Origin: Conchocele bisecta
Taxonomy: Eukaryota > Mollusca > Bivalvia > Lucinida > Thyasiridae
NCBI GenBank assembly: GCA_029237695.1
Contig: CM055275.1
Coordinates: forward strand, 3,412,160 to 3,476,159
Reading direction: 5' to 3'
Length of the DNA stretch: 64,000 nt
In this document: positions 1 to 11,702 of the stretch, in pieces
How the letters are laid out: every line of letters starts with the position of its first letter
Position numbering within the stretch: position 1 is the stretch's first letter
The notes under the pieces: model-generated
What the model was told of the DNA's origin: nothing
What the model saw: the letters and a program-made list of their open reading frames with translations, nothing else
Databases searched by the model: none
Program-made: the position numbers and the translations under genes

Positions 1-3000
1 TTGATGAATGGGGTTTTAAATCCGTGCAGTTGTATGAATGAAGTTTTTACGTTTTACTCCGTGCAGTTGTATTGAAAGATTGGGGTTTTACGTCCGTGCA
101 GTTGATTGACGAATGGGGTCGTCGAATGAGTTGTATTGAATGATGGGGTGGTTTACGTCCGTGCAGTTGTATTGAATGAAATTTTGTTTTTACGTCGTTC
201 GTGAATGGTTTTATGAATTGAATGTTTTTAGTCCGTGCAGTTGTATTGAATGAATGGGGTTTTACGTTTACGTCCGTGCAGTTGTATTGAATGAATGGGG
301 TTTTACGTCCGTGCAGTTGTATTGAATGAATGGGGTTTTACGTTTACGTCCGTGCAGTTGTATTGAATGAATGGGGTTTACTCCGTGCAGTTGTATTGAT
401 GAATGGGGTTTTACGTTTACGTCCGTGCAGTTGTATTGAATGAATGGGGTTTTACGTCAGTGCAGTTGTATTGAATGAATGGGGCTTTACGTCCGTGCAT
501 TTGTATTGAATGAATGGGGCTTTACGTTTACGTCCACGCAGTTGTATTGAATGAATGGGGTTTTACGTCAGTGCGTTGGTATTGAATGAATGGGGTTTTA
601 CGTTTACGTCCACGCAGTTGTATTGAATGAATGGTGTTTTACGTCCGTGCAGTTTTATTGAATGAATGGGGTTTTACGTCCGTGCAGTTGTATTGAATGA
701 ATGGGGTTTTACGTCCGTGCATTTGTATTGAATGAATGGGGTTTTACGTTTACGTCCACGCAGTTGTATTGAACGAATGGGGTTTTACGTCCGTGCAGTT
801 GTATTGAATGAATGGGGTTTTACGTCCGTGCAGCTGTATTGAATGAATGATGTTTTACGCTTACGTCCGTGCAGTTGTATTGAATGAATGGGGTTTTACG
901 TCCGTGCAGTTGTATTGAATGAATGGGGTTTTACGTCCGTGCATTTGTATTGAATGAATGGGGTTTTACGTTTACGTCCACGCAGTTGTATTGAACGAAT
1001 GGGGTTTTACGTCCGTGCAGTTGTATTGAATGAATTGGGTTTTACGTCCGTGCAGTTGTATTGAATGAATGATGTTTTACGCTTACGTCCGTGCAGTTGT
1101 ATTGAATGAATGGGGTTTTACGTTTATGTCCGTGCAATTGTATCGAATGAATGAGTTTTTTTCCCGTGCAGTTGTATTGAATTGAATGGGGTTTTATGTC
1201 GGTGCAGTTGTATTAAATGAATTGGGTTTTACGTTTATGTCCGTGCAATTGTATTGAATGAATGGGTTTTTACGTTTACGTCCGTTCAATTGTATTGATT
1301 AAAGGGGTTTTACGTACGTGCAGTTGTATTGAATGAATGGGGTTTATGTCCGTGCAGTTGTATTGAATGAATGGGGTTTTATGTCAGTGCAGTTGTATTG
1401 AATGAATTGGGTTTTACGTTTATGTCCGTGCAATTGTATTGAATGAATGGGTTTTACTTTTACATGTACGTACGTGTAATTGTATTGAATAACTGGGGTT
1501 TTACGTCCGTGCAGTTGTATTGGATGAATGGGGTTTATGTACGTGCAGTTGTATTGAATGAATGGGGTTTTAAGTCCGTGCATTTGTATTAAATGAATTG
1601 GGTTTTACGTTTATGTCCGTGGAATTGTATTGAATGAATGGGTTTTTGCGTTTACGTCTGAATGGGGAATGAATGGGGATTTATGTCCGTGCAGTTGTAT
1701 TGAATGAATGGGGTTTTACGTTTACGTCCACGCAGTTGTATTGAACGAATGGGGTTTTACGTCCGTGCAGCTGTATTGAAACAATGAGGTTTTACCTTTA
1801 CATACGTGCAGTTGTATTGAATGAATGGGTTTTTACGTCCGTGCAATTGAATTGAATGAATGGGGTTTTACGTTTACGTCCGTGCAGTTGTATTGAATGA
1901 ATGTGGTTTTACGTCCGTGCAGCTGTATTGAAACAATGAGGTTTTACCTTTACATACGTGCAGTTGTATTGAATGAATGGGTTTTTACGTCCGTGCAATT
2001 GAATTGAATGAATGGGGTTTTACGTTTACGTCCGTGCAGTTGTATTGAATGAATGTGGTTTTACGTCCGTGCAGTTGTATTGAATGAATGGGGTTTTACG
2101 TTTACGTCCGTGCAATTGTATTGAATGAATGGGGTTTTACGTCCGTGCAGTTGTATTGAATGAATGGGGTTTTATGTCCGTGCAGTTGTATTGAATGAAT
2201 GGGGTTTTACCTTTACGTCCGTGCAGTTGTATTGAATGAATGGGGTTTTACCTTTACGTCCGTGCAGTTGTATTGAATGAATGGGGTTTTACGTCCGTGC
2301 AGTTGTATTGAATTAATGGGTTTTTACGTTTACGTCCGTGTAATTGTATTGAATGAATGGGGTTTTACGTCCGTGCAGGTGTATTGAATGAATGGGTTTT
2401 TATGTCCGTGCAGTTGTATTGAATGAATGAGGTTTTGCATCCGTGCAGTTGTATTGAATGAATGGGGTTTTACGTCCGTGCAGTTGTATTGAATGAATGG
2501 GGTTTTATGTCCGTGCATTTGTATTGAACGAATAGGGTTTTACGTCCGTGCAGTTGTATTGAATGAATGGGGTTTTATGTCCGTGCATTTGTATTGAACG
2601 AATGGGGTTTTGCATCCGTGCAGTTGTATTGAATGAATGGGGTTTTACGTCGGTGCAGTTGTATTGAATGAATGGGGTTTTATGTCCGTGCATTTGTATT
2701 AAATGAATTGGGTTTTACGTTTATGTCCGTGGAATTGTATTGAATGAATGGGTTTTTACGTTTACGTCTGAATGGGGAATGAATGGGGATTTATGTCCGT
2801 GCAGTTGTATTGAATGAATGGGGTTTTACGTTTACGTCCACGCAGTTGTATTGAATGAATGGGGTTTTACGTCCGTGCAGCTGTATTGAAACAATGAGGT
2901 TTTACCTTTACATACGTGCAGTTGTATTGAATGAATGGGATTTTACGTCCGTACAATTGAATTGAATGAATGGGGTTTTACGTTTACGTCCGTGCAGTTG

Positions 3001-6000
3001 TATTGAATGAATGTGGTTTTACGTCCGTGCAGTTGTATTGAATGAATGAGGTTTTACGTTTACGTCCGTGCAATTGTATTGAATGAATGGGGTTTTACGT
3101 CCGTGCAGTTGTATTGAATGAATGGGGTTTTATGTCCGTGCAGTTGTATTGAATGAATGGGGTTTTACCTTTACGTCCGTGTAGTTGTATTGAATGAATG
3201 GGGTTTTGCATCCGTGCAGTTGTATTGAATGAATGGGGTTTTACGTCCGTGCAGTTGTATTGAATGAATGGGGTTTTATGTCCGTGCATTTGTATTGAAC
3301 GAATGAGGTTTCACGTCCGTGCAGCTGTATTGAAACAATGAGGTTTTATCTTTACATCCGTGCAGTTGTATTGAATGAATGGGGTTTTATGTCCGTGCAG
3401 ATGTATTTAATGAATGAGGTTTTACGTTTACGTCCACGCAGTTGTATTGAATGAATGGGGCTTTACGTTTACGTCCGTGCAGTTGTATTGAATGAATGGG
3501 TACGAGGTTTTACGTCTGTGCAGTTACACTGATTGAATGGGGTTTTACGTTTACGTCCACGCAGTTGTATTGAATGAATGGGGTTTTACGTCCGTGCAGT
3601 TGTATTGAATGAATGGGGTTTTATGTCCGTGCATTTGTATTGAACGAATGGGGTTTCACGTCCGTGTAGCTGTATTGAAACAATGATGTTTTACCTTTAC
3701 ATCCGTGCAGTTGTATTGAATGAATGGGGTTTTATGTCCGTGCAGATGTATTTAATGAATGAGGTTTTACGGTTACGTCCACGCAGTTGTATTGAATGAA
3801 TGGGGCTTTACGCTTACGTCCGTGCAGTTGTATTGAATGAATGGGGTTTTACGTCCGTGCAGTTTTATTGAATGAATAGGGTTTTACGTTTACGTCCGTC
3901 TAGTTGTATTGAATGAATTGGGTTTTATGTTTATGTCCGTGCAATTGTATTGAATGAATTGGGTTTTACGTTTACGTCCGTACAGTTGTATTGAATGAAT
4001 GAGGTTTTACGTTTACGTCCGTACAGTTGTATTGAATGAATGAGGTTTTACGTCCGTACATTTGTATTGAATGAATGGGGTTTTACGTTCGTGCAGTTGT
4101 ATTGAATGAATGGGGTTTTACGTTTACGTCCGTGCAGTTGTATTGAATGAATGGGTATGAGGTTTTACGTCCGTGCAGTTACACTGATTGAATGGGGTTT
4201 TACGTTTACGTCCACGCAGTTGTATTGAATGAATGGGGTTTTACGTCCGTGCAGTTGTATTGAATGAATGGGTATGAGGTTTTACGTCCGTGCAGTTACA
4301 CTGATTGAATGGGGTTTTACGTTTACGTCCGTGCAGTTGTATTGAATGAATGGGGTTTTACGTCCGTGCAGTTGTATTGAATGAATGGGTATGAGGTTTT
4401 ACGTCCGTGCAGTTACACTGATTGAATGGGGTTTTACGTTTACGTCCACGCAGTTGTATTGAATGAATGGGGTTTTACGTCCGTGCAGTTGTATTGAATG
4501 AATGGGTATGAGGTTTTACGTCCGTGCAGTTACACTGATTGAATGGGGTTTTACGTTTACGTCCACGCAGTTGTATTGAATGAATGGGGTTTTACGTCCG
4601 TGCAGTTGTATTGAATGAATGGGGTTTTACGTCCGTGCAGTCGTATTGTATGAATGGGGTTTTACGTTTACGTCCGTGCATTTGTATTGAATGAATGGAT
4701 TTTTACATGCGTGCTGTTTTTTTTTAGACGAAATGGGGTTTTACGTCCGTGTAGTTGCATTCAATGAATGGGGTTTACGTCTGTGCAATTGTATTGAATG
4801 ATTGTCGTTTTAGGTCCGTGCAGTTGCATTGAATGAATGGGACTTTACGCCCGTGCAGTTGAATTGAATTAGCGAGGTTGTACATCCATGCAGTTTCATT
4901 GATTGAATTTTTACATTTACGTCCGTGCAGTTGTAATGAATGAATGGGGTTTTATGTCCGTGCAGTTGTATTAATGAATGAGGTTTTACGTTTACGTTTA
5001 CGTCCGTGCAATTGTATTGTATGAATGGGGGTTTACGTCCACGCAGTTGTATTGAATGAATGAGGTTTTACGTTTACGTCCACGCAGTTGTATTGAATGA
5101 ATTGGGTTTTACGTTTATGTCCGTGCAATTGTATTGAATGAATGGGGTTTTACGTCCGTGCAGTTGTATTGAATGAATGGGGTTTTACGTTTACGTCCGT
5201 GCAGTTGTATTGAATGAATGGGTATGAGGTTTTACGTCCGTGCAGTTACACTGATTGAATGGGGTTTTACGTTTACGTCCACGCAGTTGTATTGAATGAA
5301 TGGGGTTTTACGTCCGTGCAGTTGTATAGAATGAATGGGGTTTTACGTCCGTGCAGTCGTATTGTATGAATGGGGTTTTACGTTTACATCCGTGCATTTG
5401 TATTGAATGAATGCATTTTTATATGCGTGCTGTTGTTTTTTTTAGACGAAATGGGGTTTTACGTCCGTGTAGTTGCATTCAATGAATGGGGTTTACGTCT
5501 GTGCAATTGTATTGAATGAATGTCGTTTTAGGTCCGTGCAGTTGCATTGAATGAATGGGGCTTTACGTCCGTGTCCGTGCAGTTTCATTGATTTAATTTT
5601 TACGTTTACGTCCGTGCAGTTGTAATGAATGAATGGGGTTTTACGTCCGTGCAGTTGTATTAATGAATGAGGTTTTACGTTTACGTTTACGTCCGTGCAG
5701 TTGTATTGTATGAATGGGGTTTTACGTCCACGCAGTTGTATTGAATGAATGGGGTTTTACGTCCGTGCAGTTGTATTGAATGAATGGGGTTTTACGTCCG
5801 TGCAGTCGTATTGTATGAATGGGGTTTTACGTTTACGTCCGTGCATTTGTATTGAATGAATGGATTTTTACATGCGTGCTGTTTTTTTTTCAGACGAAAT
5901 GGGGTTTTACGTCCGTGTAGTTGCATTCAATGAATGGGGTTTACGTCTGTGCAATTGTATTGAATGAATGTCGTTTTAGGTCCGTGCAGTTGCATTGAAG

Positions 6001-7567
6001 AATGGGGCTTTATGTCCGTGCAGTTGAATTGAATTAGCGAGGTTGTACATCCATGCAGTTTCATTGATTGAATTTTTACGTTTACGTCCGTGCAGTTGTA
6101 ATGAATGAATGGGGTTTTACGTCCGTGCAGTTGTATTAATGAATGAGGTTTTACGTTTACGTCCGTGCAATTGTATTGAATGAATTGGGTTTTACGTCCG
6201 TGTAGTTGTATTGAATGAATTGGGTTTTACGTTTACGTCCGTACAGTTGTATTGAATGAATGAGGTTTTTACGTCCGTGCCTTTGTATTGAACTATTTGG
6301 GGTACGTCCGTTCAAGTTGTAATTGGGGAATTTTGAACGTTTTTTAACCGTTTACGCGTAAGTTTGATATTGAATGAATGGGGTATGAAGGTTTACGTCC
6401 CGTGCATTTAACACTGATTGAATGTTTTTACCGTTTACGTCCATCGCAAGTTGTATTGAATGAGGGTTTTTACGTCCGTGCAGTTATTGTATTGAAGAAT
6501 GGGGGGGGGGGGGTTTTATTGAGGTTTTACGTAGTGCAGTTACACTGAATTGAATGGGGTTTTACTAACCGACCGTGCAGTTGTATTGAATGAATGGGGT
6601 TTTACGTCCGTGCAGTTGTATTGAATGAATGGGTATGGGTATTAGAGGTTTTACGTCCGTGCAGTTACACTGATTTGAATGGGGTTTTACGTTTACGTCC
6701 GTGCAGTTGTATTGAATGAATGGGGTTTTTTTACGTCCGTGCAGTTGTATTGAATGAATGGGTATGAGGTTTTACGTCCGTGCAGTTACACTGATTGAAT
6801 GGGGTTTTACGTTTACGTCCACGCAGTTGTATTGAATGAATGGGTTTTACGTCCGTGCAGAATGTATTGATTGAATGTGGGATTATTACGTCCGTACATT
6901 GTAATGTATAGTGAATGAATGGATTTTACGTCCGTCAGCAGTCGTAATTGTATGAATGGGTTTTTACGTTTACGTCCGTGCATTTGTATTGAATGAATGG
7001 ATTTTTACATGCTTGCTGTTTTTTTTTTTAGACGAAATGGGGTTTTACGTCCGTGTAGTTGCATTCAATGAATGGGGTTTACGTCTGTGAAATTGTATTG
7101 AATGAATGTCGTTTTAGGTCCGTGCAGTTGCATTGAATGAATGGGGCTTTACGTCCGTGCAGGTGAATTGAATTAGCGAGATTGTACATGCGTGCAGTTT
7201 CATTGATTTAATTTTTACGCTTACGTCCGTGCAGTTGTAATGAATGAATGGGGTTTTACGTCCGTGCAGTTGTATTAATGAATGAGGTTTCACGTTTACG
7301 TTTACGTCCGTGCAGTTGTATTGTATGAATGGGGTTTTACGTCCACGCAGTTGTATTGAATGAATGAGGTTTTATGTTTACGTCCGTGCAGTTGTATTGA
7401 ATGAATGGGGCTTTACGTTTACCGTCAGTGCAGTTGTATTGAATGAATGGGTTTTACGTCCTGCAGTTGTATTGAATGAATGGGGCTTTACGTTTACGTC
7501 CGTGCAGTTGTATTGAATGAATGGGGTTTTACGTCCGTGCAGTTGTATTGAATGAATGGATTGAATT
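1..7567. repeat. Satellite A: 35/41-bp tandem array
   Basis: Roughly two hundred tandem copies of a 35-bp unit containing GTCCGTGCAGTTGTATTGAA followed by TGAATGGGGTTTTAC. A 41-bp variant carries an extra GTTTAC. Variant units (CAGTTACACTGATTG, GGGTATGAGG, and a T-run followed by AGACGAAATGG) recur in a fixed order, so higher-order repeats are present. Short open frames on the minus strand that read MHGHKTPFIQYNC are by-products of the repeat and not genes. Copies near 1-240 and 6280-6560 are irregular, with many small indels. Confidence 0.97.
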
Positions 7568-7692
7568 GAGGTCCATACCGCACTTGGCCCCTTCCCCTAA
7601 AACAGGATAACGAATAATCGTAATACTCATATAAGGGGTATAAATAGATTCAACTGTCACATACAAAATGCAAAGACGTATATGAGGGCCAA
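7568..7692 (+). mobile_element. Dispersed element T, 3' part (left piece)
   Basis: Single-copy-looking sequence at the end of satellite A (CTTGGCCCCTTCCCC, then ATGAGGGCCAAACC). It aligns with 8850-8985 and 57830-57970, where the same stretch follows a head containing GGGTTTAACG. The element continues after the MITE at 8007. No coding capacity is seen. It is probably a non-autonomous molluscan dispersed repeat; the class is not determined. Confidence 0.7.
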
Positions 7693-8006
7693 ACCTGTAG
7701 CCTATTTCATCAACATTGCAAAGTATACTTTACTAGCAAAGTATACTTTGAGGGAGCAATCATTTATTTTTCCTGAAATGCATTATTTCAAATAGAAATT
7801 TCCATACTGCATATATTTGATGATTAAAAGTATGCAGAATTATTATACTGAATTTATTACATTATCACAGCCAAATTGGCTGTGATAATGTAATAATTAA
7901 GTATAATAAAAATTAATAAATTTATCATAAAATTGAAAATTTCTCCCTCAAAGTATACTTTGCTACTAAAGTATACTTTGCAATGTTGATGAAATAGGCT
8001 ACAGGT
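7693..8006. mobile_element. MITE family M1 (314 bp, long terminal inverted repeats)
   Basis: The ends ACCTGTAGCCTATTTCATCA and its reverse complement continue inward for about 65 bp through GCAAAGTATACTTT repeats and GAGGGAG. The centre is a hairpin around ATTACATTATCACAGCC. Other copies lie at 10933-11242, 12546-12790 (inverted) and 55618-55797 (half). There is no open frame. It interrupts element T exactly: matching T sequence lies on both sides. Confidence 0.92.
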
Positions 8007-8075
8007 CTCCAGTCGGGATTCCGGTAAGTATGAACCCCGATCGTTGAATTACCAGTCGCGTGCTCCCGACCAAAC
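8007..8075 (+). mobile_element. Dispersed element T, 3' part (right piece)
   Basis: GGGATTCCGGTAAGTATGAA and the following ATCGTTGAATTACCAGTCGC match 57978-58022 (GGGTTCCGGAAAGTATGAAC, then TCGTTAAGCCAGTTTAGTCG). This is the continuation of the element broken by the MITE at 7693-8006. Confidence 0.7.
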
Positions 8076-8082
8076 ACCCATG

Positions 8083-8380
8083 GCATTGATTGAATGGGGT
8101 TTAACGTCCGTGCAATTGAATTGAATGAATGGCGTTTTACGTCTGTGCAATTGTATTGATTGAATGGGATTTTACGCACGTGTAGTTCAATTGAATGAAT
8201 GGGATTTTACGACCGTGCAGTTCAATTGAATGAATGGCGTTTTATGTCCTTGCAATTGTATTTAATGAATGACGTTTTACGTCCATGCCGTTGTATTGAT
8301 TTAATGGGGTTTTACGTCCGTGCCGTGGTATTGATTTAATGGGGTTTTACGTCCGTTCAATTGACTTCAATAAATGGTGT
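8083..8380. repeat. Satellite A, degenerate tail
   Basis: Seven or eight diverged 35-38-bp units such as TGATTGAATGGGGTTTAACG and GAATGGCGTTTTACGTC. The units are less alike than in the main array, as expected at the edge of an array. Several read TTTAACGTCC, the same spelling as the head of element T. Confidence 0.85.
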
Positions 8381-8640
8381 TTTACTTGGGGACCCATGCA
8401 TATACTACAATGTAGGGGAACTGAGTTTTGAATATACATGTACTACGTACAATGTTGTCATAACATCATGATTTGCTAGGTCAGCCGAGTTTTGTATGTA
8501 CTACAATGGTGTAATGTCATTATTTTTATTGCAGATACGATTCATGCATATATACATGGTTATGACAGTGTTGTAATAAACATGATAAAATGATTTTGCG
8601 TGGATGCTTCATGCATATGCTACAATGAAGCAGTAAAAGC
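8381..8640. repeat. AT-rich stretch with imperfect TCATGCATATRCTACAATG repeats
   Basis: Three or four imperfect copies of a ~70-bp unit carrying CATGCATATACTACAATG or similar (8394, 8538, 8609; weaker at 9461 and 9520). No gene is seen. Confidence 0.45.
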
Positions 8641-8644
8641 ATGT

Positions 8645-9000
8645 TTGTTTGACTGTTTGTTTGTTTGTTGGGGTTTAACGGCCTATCAACAGCTACGGTC
8701 ATTTAAGGCCGGGTCAATGGGTTTAGTACTAAATCCAATATATTACCTGTACAAGTACCCAAAATCAGAACTGAATATTTACAATAAAAAAATATATATT
8801 CAGCCATGAAATCAGAATAACCCTGATCTGATGACAGGTCCTCGCCACACTAGCATTACTTGGCCCCCTCCCAAAAGCAGTAGGATCAGTAATAATCTTA
8901 CTACTTTTATAATGGGCAATAACCCAATTCAACTCCCAGGTAACAAAAGAGCCAAAGATAAAAACGTACCTGAGGGCCAAACCAGGTAAATTGTGATTCC
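8645..9000 (+). mobile_element. Dispersed element T, near-complete diverged copy
   Basis: The head is (GTTT)n-like followed by GTTGGGGTTTAACGGCC. It is followed by TCAGAACTGAATATTTACAA, CCTCGCCACACTAGCAT and CCTGAGGGCCAAACC. The same order occurs at 57626-58030. No open frame of note. Confidence 0.75.
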
Positions 9001-9047
9001 TACATGTATATCGTTAATTAACACCGTCCATATAGATTCATGGATAT

Positions 9048-9407
9048 CAGGGCTCCAGATAAGCTTTGTGTCTAAAGCGTACTATATCCCCCTGATTTCA
9101 AAAGCATTGCATATTTTACTTTTACAAATGGATTATTGATTTTTTTCATTACTAAATAAGGAACAAACATATAACAAATTTAAACATTCACTTAATTGAG
9201 CTGCAACAAGCAAACACTGTTTGCTTTTTGCAGCTCAACTAAGTGAATTTTCAACTTTATGACAGTATTTTCATTACTCAATTTGAAAATCAATGCGTAT
9301 TTTCACATTGCTGTGCGTATTTTGTACTCCCACTTTTGATAATCAATGCGTATTTAGCTAAAATAATTGCGTAAAATACACCAATACGCACCTTATCTGG
9401 AGCAGTG
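9048..9407. mobile_element. hAT-like MITE, subfamily H1
   Basis: The terminal inverted repeats are CAGGGCTCCAGATAAG and CTTATCTGGAGCAGTG, flanked by the direct repeat GGATAT (9042-9047, 9408-9413). The interior has the hairpin TTGAGCTGCAACAAGC / TTTGCAGCTCAACTAAG. The CAGRG-type ends suit hAT elements. It is too short to encode a transposase. Confidence 0.85.
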
Positions 9408-9530
9408 GGATATATTAGTGTTGACATTTGTTATAAAATCACGAATTGCTTGTGATTTGTGCATATACCACACAGTTGCAATAAAATAATTATGTTATTC
9501 CTGGAGAAGCAAATTGCGGATATACTACAA

Positions 9531-9894
9531 CAGGGCTCCAGATAAGAAATTAGTAATTGAGTATTGTCATTCCATCATTTCTGAAGCAATTGGGTATTTC
9601 AAAATTTTAATTGGGTAAAATCAAATCACACTACTGTTTACACATCAACAGACAGCAATTATTGTATAGTTTGCTTCGAAATGAAAACATGTCTTGGCAT
9701 TTTATTAGAATTGTCTCCTTGTATTTTCGTGGAAAAATATAAAAATATGCTATATTTGTGGTCTGTTTATTGTTTTCTGTAGCATGATAAAGATACCACA
9801 ATGCTGTTTGATACTCATTACTTCTGATTTCAATTGGGGTCTTGGCAATTTTAATTGGGTATTTAAGCAAATACACACCTTATCTGGAGCTCTG
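9531..9894. mobile_element. hAT-like MITE, subfamily H2
   Basis: The ends are CAGGGCTCCAGATAAG and CTTATCTGGAGCTCTG, with subterminal AATTGGGTATTT on both sides. The core contains CACTACTGTTTACACATCAA and GGTCTGTTTATTGTTTTC. Further copies are at 14465-14864 and 15195-15596. This copy ends 20 bp from the stop codon of the zinc-finger gene on the minus strand, so it probably forms part of that gene's 3' UTR. Confidence 0.88.
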
Positions 9895-9913
9895 CTACAC
9901 TGTAGCCATAAAA

Positions 9914-10365
9914 TTATGAGTTAACTTGCTCGTGTGTCTTCAAATGCATTTTCAAAGTACTCTTGTCTGAATACCGTTTGTCACAGCGTTCACAGCCATG
10001 CTCTTTGACTCCCGAATGTTTGCCAATATGACGCAAAAGATGATCCACTCGCCCGAACTTTTCCCCACAAATCTTACACACGTGAGGTTTCCGCCCAGTA
10101 TGAAGGTGTAAATGCTTATTCAGGCTCCATTTGTCGCAAAAGGTCTTGGTACAAAACATGCACGGCACTCGCGATGGTTCAGTGAACACAAAACAGACCG
10201 TGTTCCCCCGTTTGTGTTGAAACAGTTCGCTTCTGCTCTGGAATACTGAATTACAAGCAGCGCATGTGTACTTTCTCTTTTTAACTTGCTGATATACAGC
10301 TGGATAGGTAGCGAAGTTGTCGGGTGCATTCGTTGGCTTGTCTGGCACAGTACGCGAGTCGTCAA
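9914..10365 (-). CDS. C2H2 zinc-finger protein, last exon
   Basis: Last of two exons of a predicted 295-residue protein. The acceptor (a pyrimidine-rich TTCTCTTTGTAG) sits directly before 10365. The first two bases TT complete the codon begun by the last G of the upstream exon (GTT, Val146), and the frame then runs to TAA at 9916-9914. This exon holds fingers 3 to 6: a C2HC-type finger (about residues 180-203) and three C2H2 fingers (about 214-234, 242-262, 270-290), two of them joined by TGRKP-like and SGVKE linkers. Arrays of this kind bind DNA or RNA in the nucleus, and the target cannot be inferred. The GTG at 10348 is internal and not a start. A MITE follows the stop by 20 bp. Confidence 0.85.
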
Positions 10366-10388
10366 CTACAAAGAGAACACAAGTATCA

Positions 10389-10562
10389 AAGCTCCAGTTA
10401 AGGTGCGTAATTTGAAAATTTGTTATTTCTTCATCAAAAATGGCAAGTTTGGAGTCCTTTAGAATCGTCTCATTGAGACGATTCTAAAGCACTCTCAACT
10501 TGCCATTTTGATGGAGAAATAAGAAATTTACCTCCAAATTACGCAGCTTACCTGGAGCTCTG
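10389..10562. mobile_element. hAT-like foldback MITE, subfamily H3 (in zinc-finger intron)
   Basis: The 174-bp element begins AAGCTCCAGTTAAGG and ends CTTACCTGGAGCTCTG. It is almost wholly an inverted repeat centred on AGAATCGTCTCATTGAGACG. An exact 8-bp direct repeat AAGTATCA flanks it (10381-10388, 10563-10570), the target-duplication length of hAT elements. It lies about 20 bp upstream of the splice acceptor of the last exon. Confidence 0.88.
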
Positions 10563-10571
10563 AAGTATCAG

Positions 10572-10912
10572 CAGAGCTACAGATAAGTTTTGTATCTACA
10601 CCCCAGATTTCAAATCCAATGCGTATTTTACTCGTACAACTGTATTCTTGATTTTAATCCTCATTCAATATGATGTAAGGAACATATGATAAAAACATAA
10701 AACAAATTAAAAAATTTACTTATTTGCTTTTTGCAGCTCAACTAAGTAAATGTTCAACTTTATTACGGTATTGCCACTGCTCAATTTGAAAATCAATGCG
10801 TATTTTCACATTGCTGTGAGTATTTTGTACTCCCACTTTTGATAAACAATGCGTATTCTGCTAAGATAAGTGCGTACATGATAAGCCAATACGCACCTTA
10901 TCTGTAGCTCTA
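10572..10912. mobile_element. hAT-like MITE, subfamily H1, second copy
   Basis: The ends are CAGAGCTACAGATAAG and CTTATCTGTAGCTCTA, with the 6-bp direct repeat TATCAG on each side (10566-10571, 10913-10918). The interior matches 9048-9407, with the GCAGCTCAACTAAGTAAA arm and TCAATGCGTATTTTCACATT. The left part of the internal hairpin is missing. The element abuts the H3 element, separated only by the shared target bases. Confidence 0.87.
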
Positions 10913-10932
10913 TATCAGGTTTGTGTACATTG

Positions 10933-11242
10933 TGTAGCAGATTTCACCAACATTGCAAAGTATACTTATGTAGCAAAGTATACTTGAAGGAGTAATCATT
11001 TATTTTTCCAAAAATGTATTATTTCATATAGAACTAACGATTTTATATAATTTATTTGATGATTAAAAGTATGCAGAATTATTATACTGAATTTATTACA
11101 TTATCACAGCCAAAATGGCTGTGATAATGTAATAAATTCAGTATAATAAAAATTAATAAATTTATCCTAAAATTGAAAATTTCTCCCTCAAAGTATACTT
11201 TGCTAGAAAAGTATACTTTGCAATTTTGGTGAAAAAAGCACC
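10933..11242. mobile_element. MITE family M1, second copy
   Basis: Begins GTAGCAGATTTCACCAACAT and ends with the inverted counterpart ATTTTGGTGAAAAAAGCACC. It has the same GCAAAGTATACTT repeats and central hairpin as 7693-8006, in the same orientation. It lies in the intron of the zinc-finger gene. Confidence 0.9.
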
Positions 11243-11296
11243 AGGCAAGGCTGAGAAACGTGTAAGAATTACTCATAATTCCTACCGGTTGGGAGC

Positions 11297-11443
11297 CAGG
11301 GCTTCCGCTGGCGATCGCCATTTTCGCAATTGGCGATAAAAATAAAGAAATGGCGATAAAAAATTACAATTTTCGAAAAAAAATATGAAAAAAAATAAAT
11401 ATTTGAAGTGGCGATTTTTTTATTTTCCCCAGCGGAATCCCTG
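11297..11443. mobile_element. Short hAT-like MITE (147 bp)
   Basis: The inverted ends CAGGGCTTCCGCTGG and CCAGCGGAATCCCTG differ at one position. The direct repeat GGGAGC lies on both sides (11291-11296, 11444-11449). The interior is A/T-rich with GGCGATAAAAA motifs. Confidence 0.85.
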
Positions 11444-11702
11444 GGGAGCCTAACCTGATAAATGTGATACCAAAAGACAATTGTCTGGTATTTTCCTTAT
11501 CAGGTGACTTTTTTGACGACGAAATTAGCATGTACATGTATACATTATGTGGGCTTCAAAAAGTGTTCAACAATTCTGCCAAAAAAAAACAGGAATCCAT
11601 TTTTCTGACGTTTCGGCCAAAGACCTTTATCAAGGAATTAGTTTCTACTGAATGCTAATGTGCATCAATTTTAGATTTCACCAATGCATAATCTGAAATC
11701 TT
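11444..11702. other. Intronic sequence without recognised feature
   Basis: Contains GACGTTTCGGCCAAAGACC, a motif I associate with dispersed invertebrate repeats, but no boundaries can be set. The open frame at 11464-11658 has no family resemblance. Confidence 0.3.

Noticed and set aside
1344..3289. Minus-strand open frames with MHGHKTPFIQYNC repeats
   Set aside because: They are translations of satellite A. Their length is set by the repeat period, and there is no independent coding evidence.
1..7567. CRISPR-like array
   Set aside because: The repeats are head-to-tail with no unique spacers of constant length, and the DNA is eukaryotic.
7925..8179. 84-codon frame
   Set aside because: It runs across satellite A, element T and MITE M1, so it is chimeric noise.
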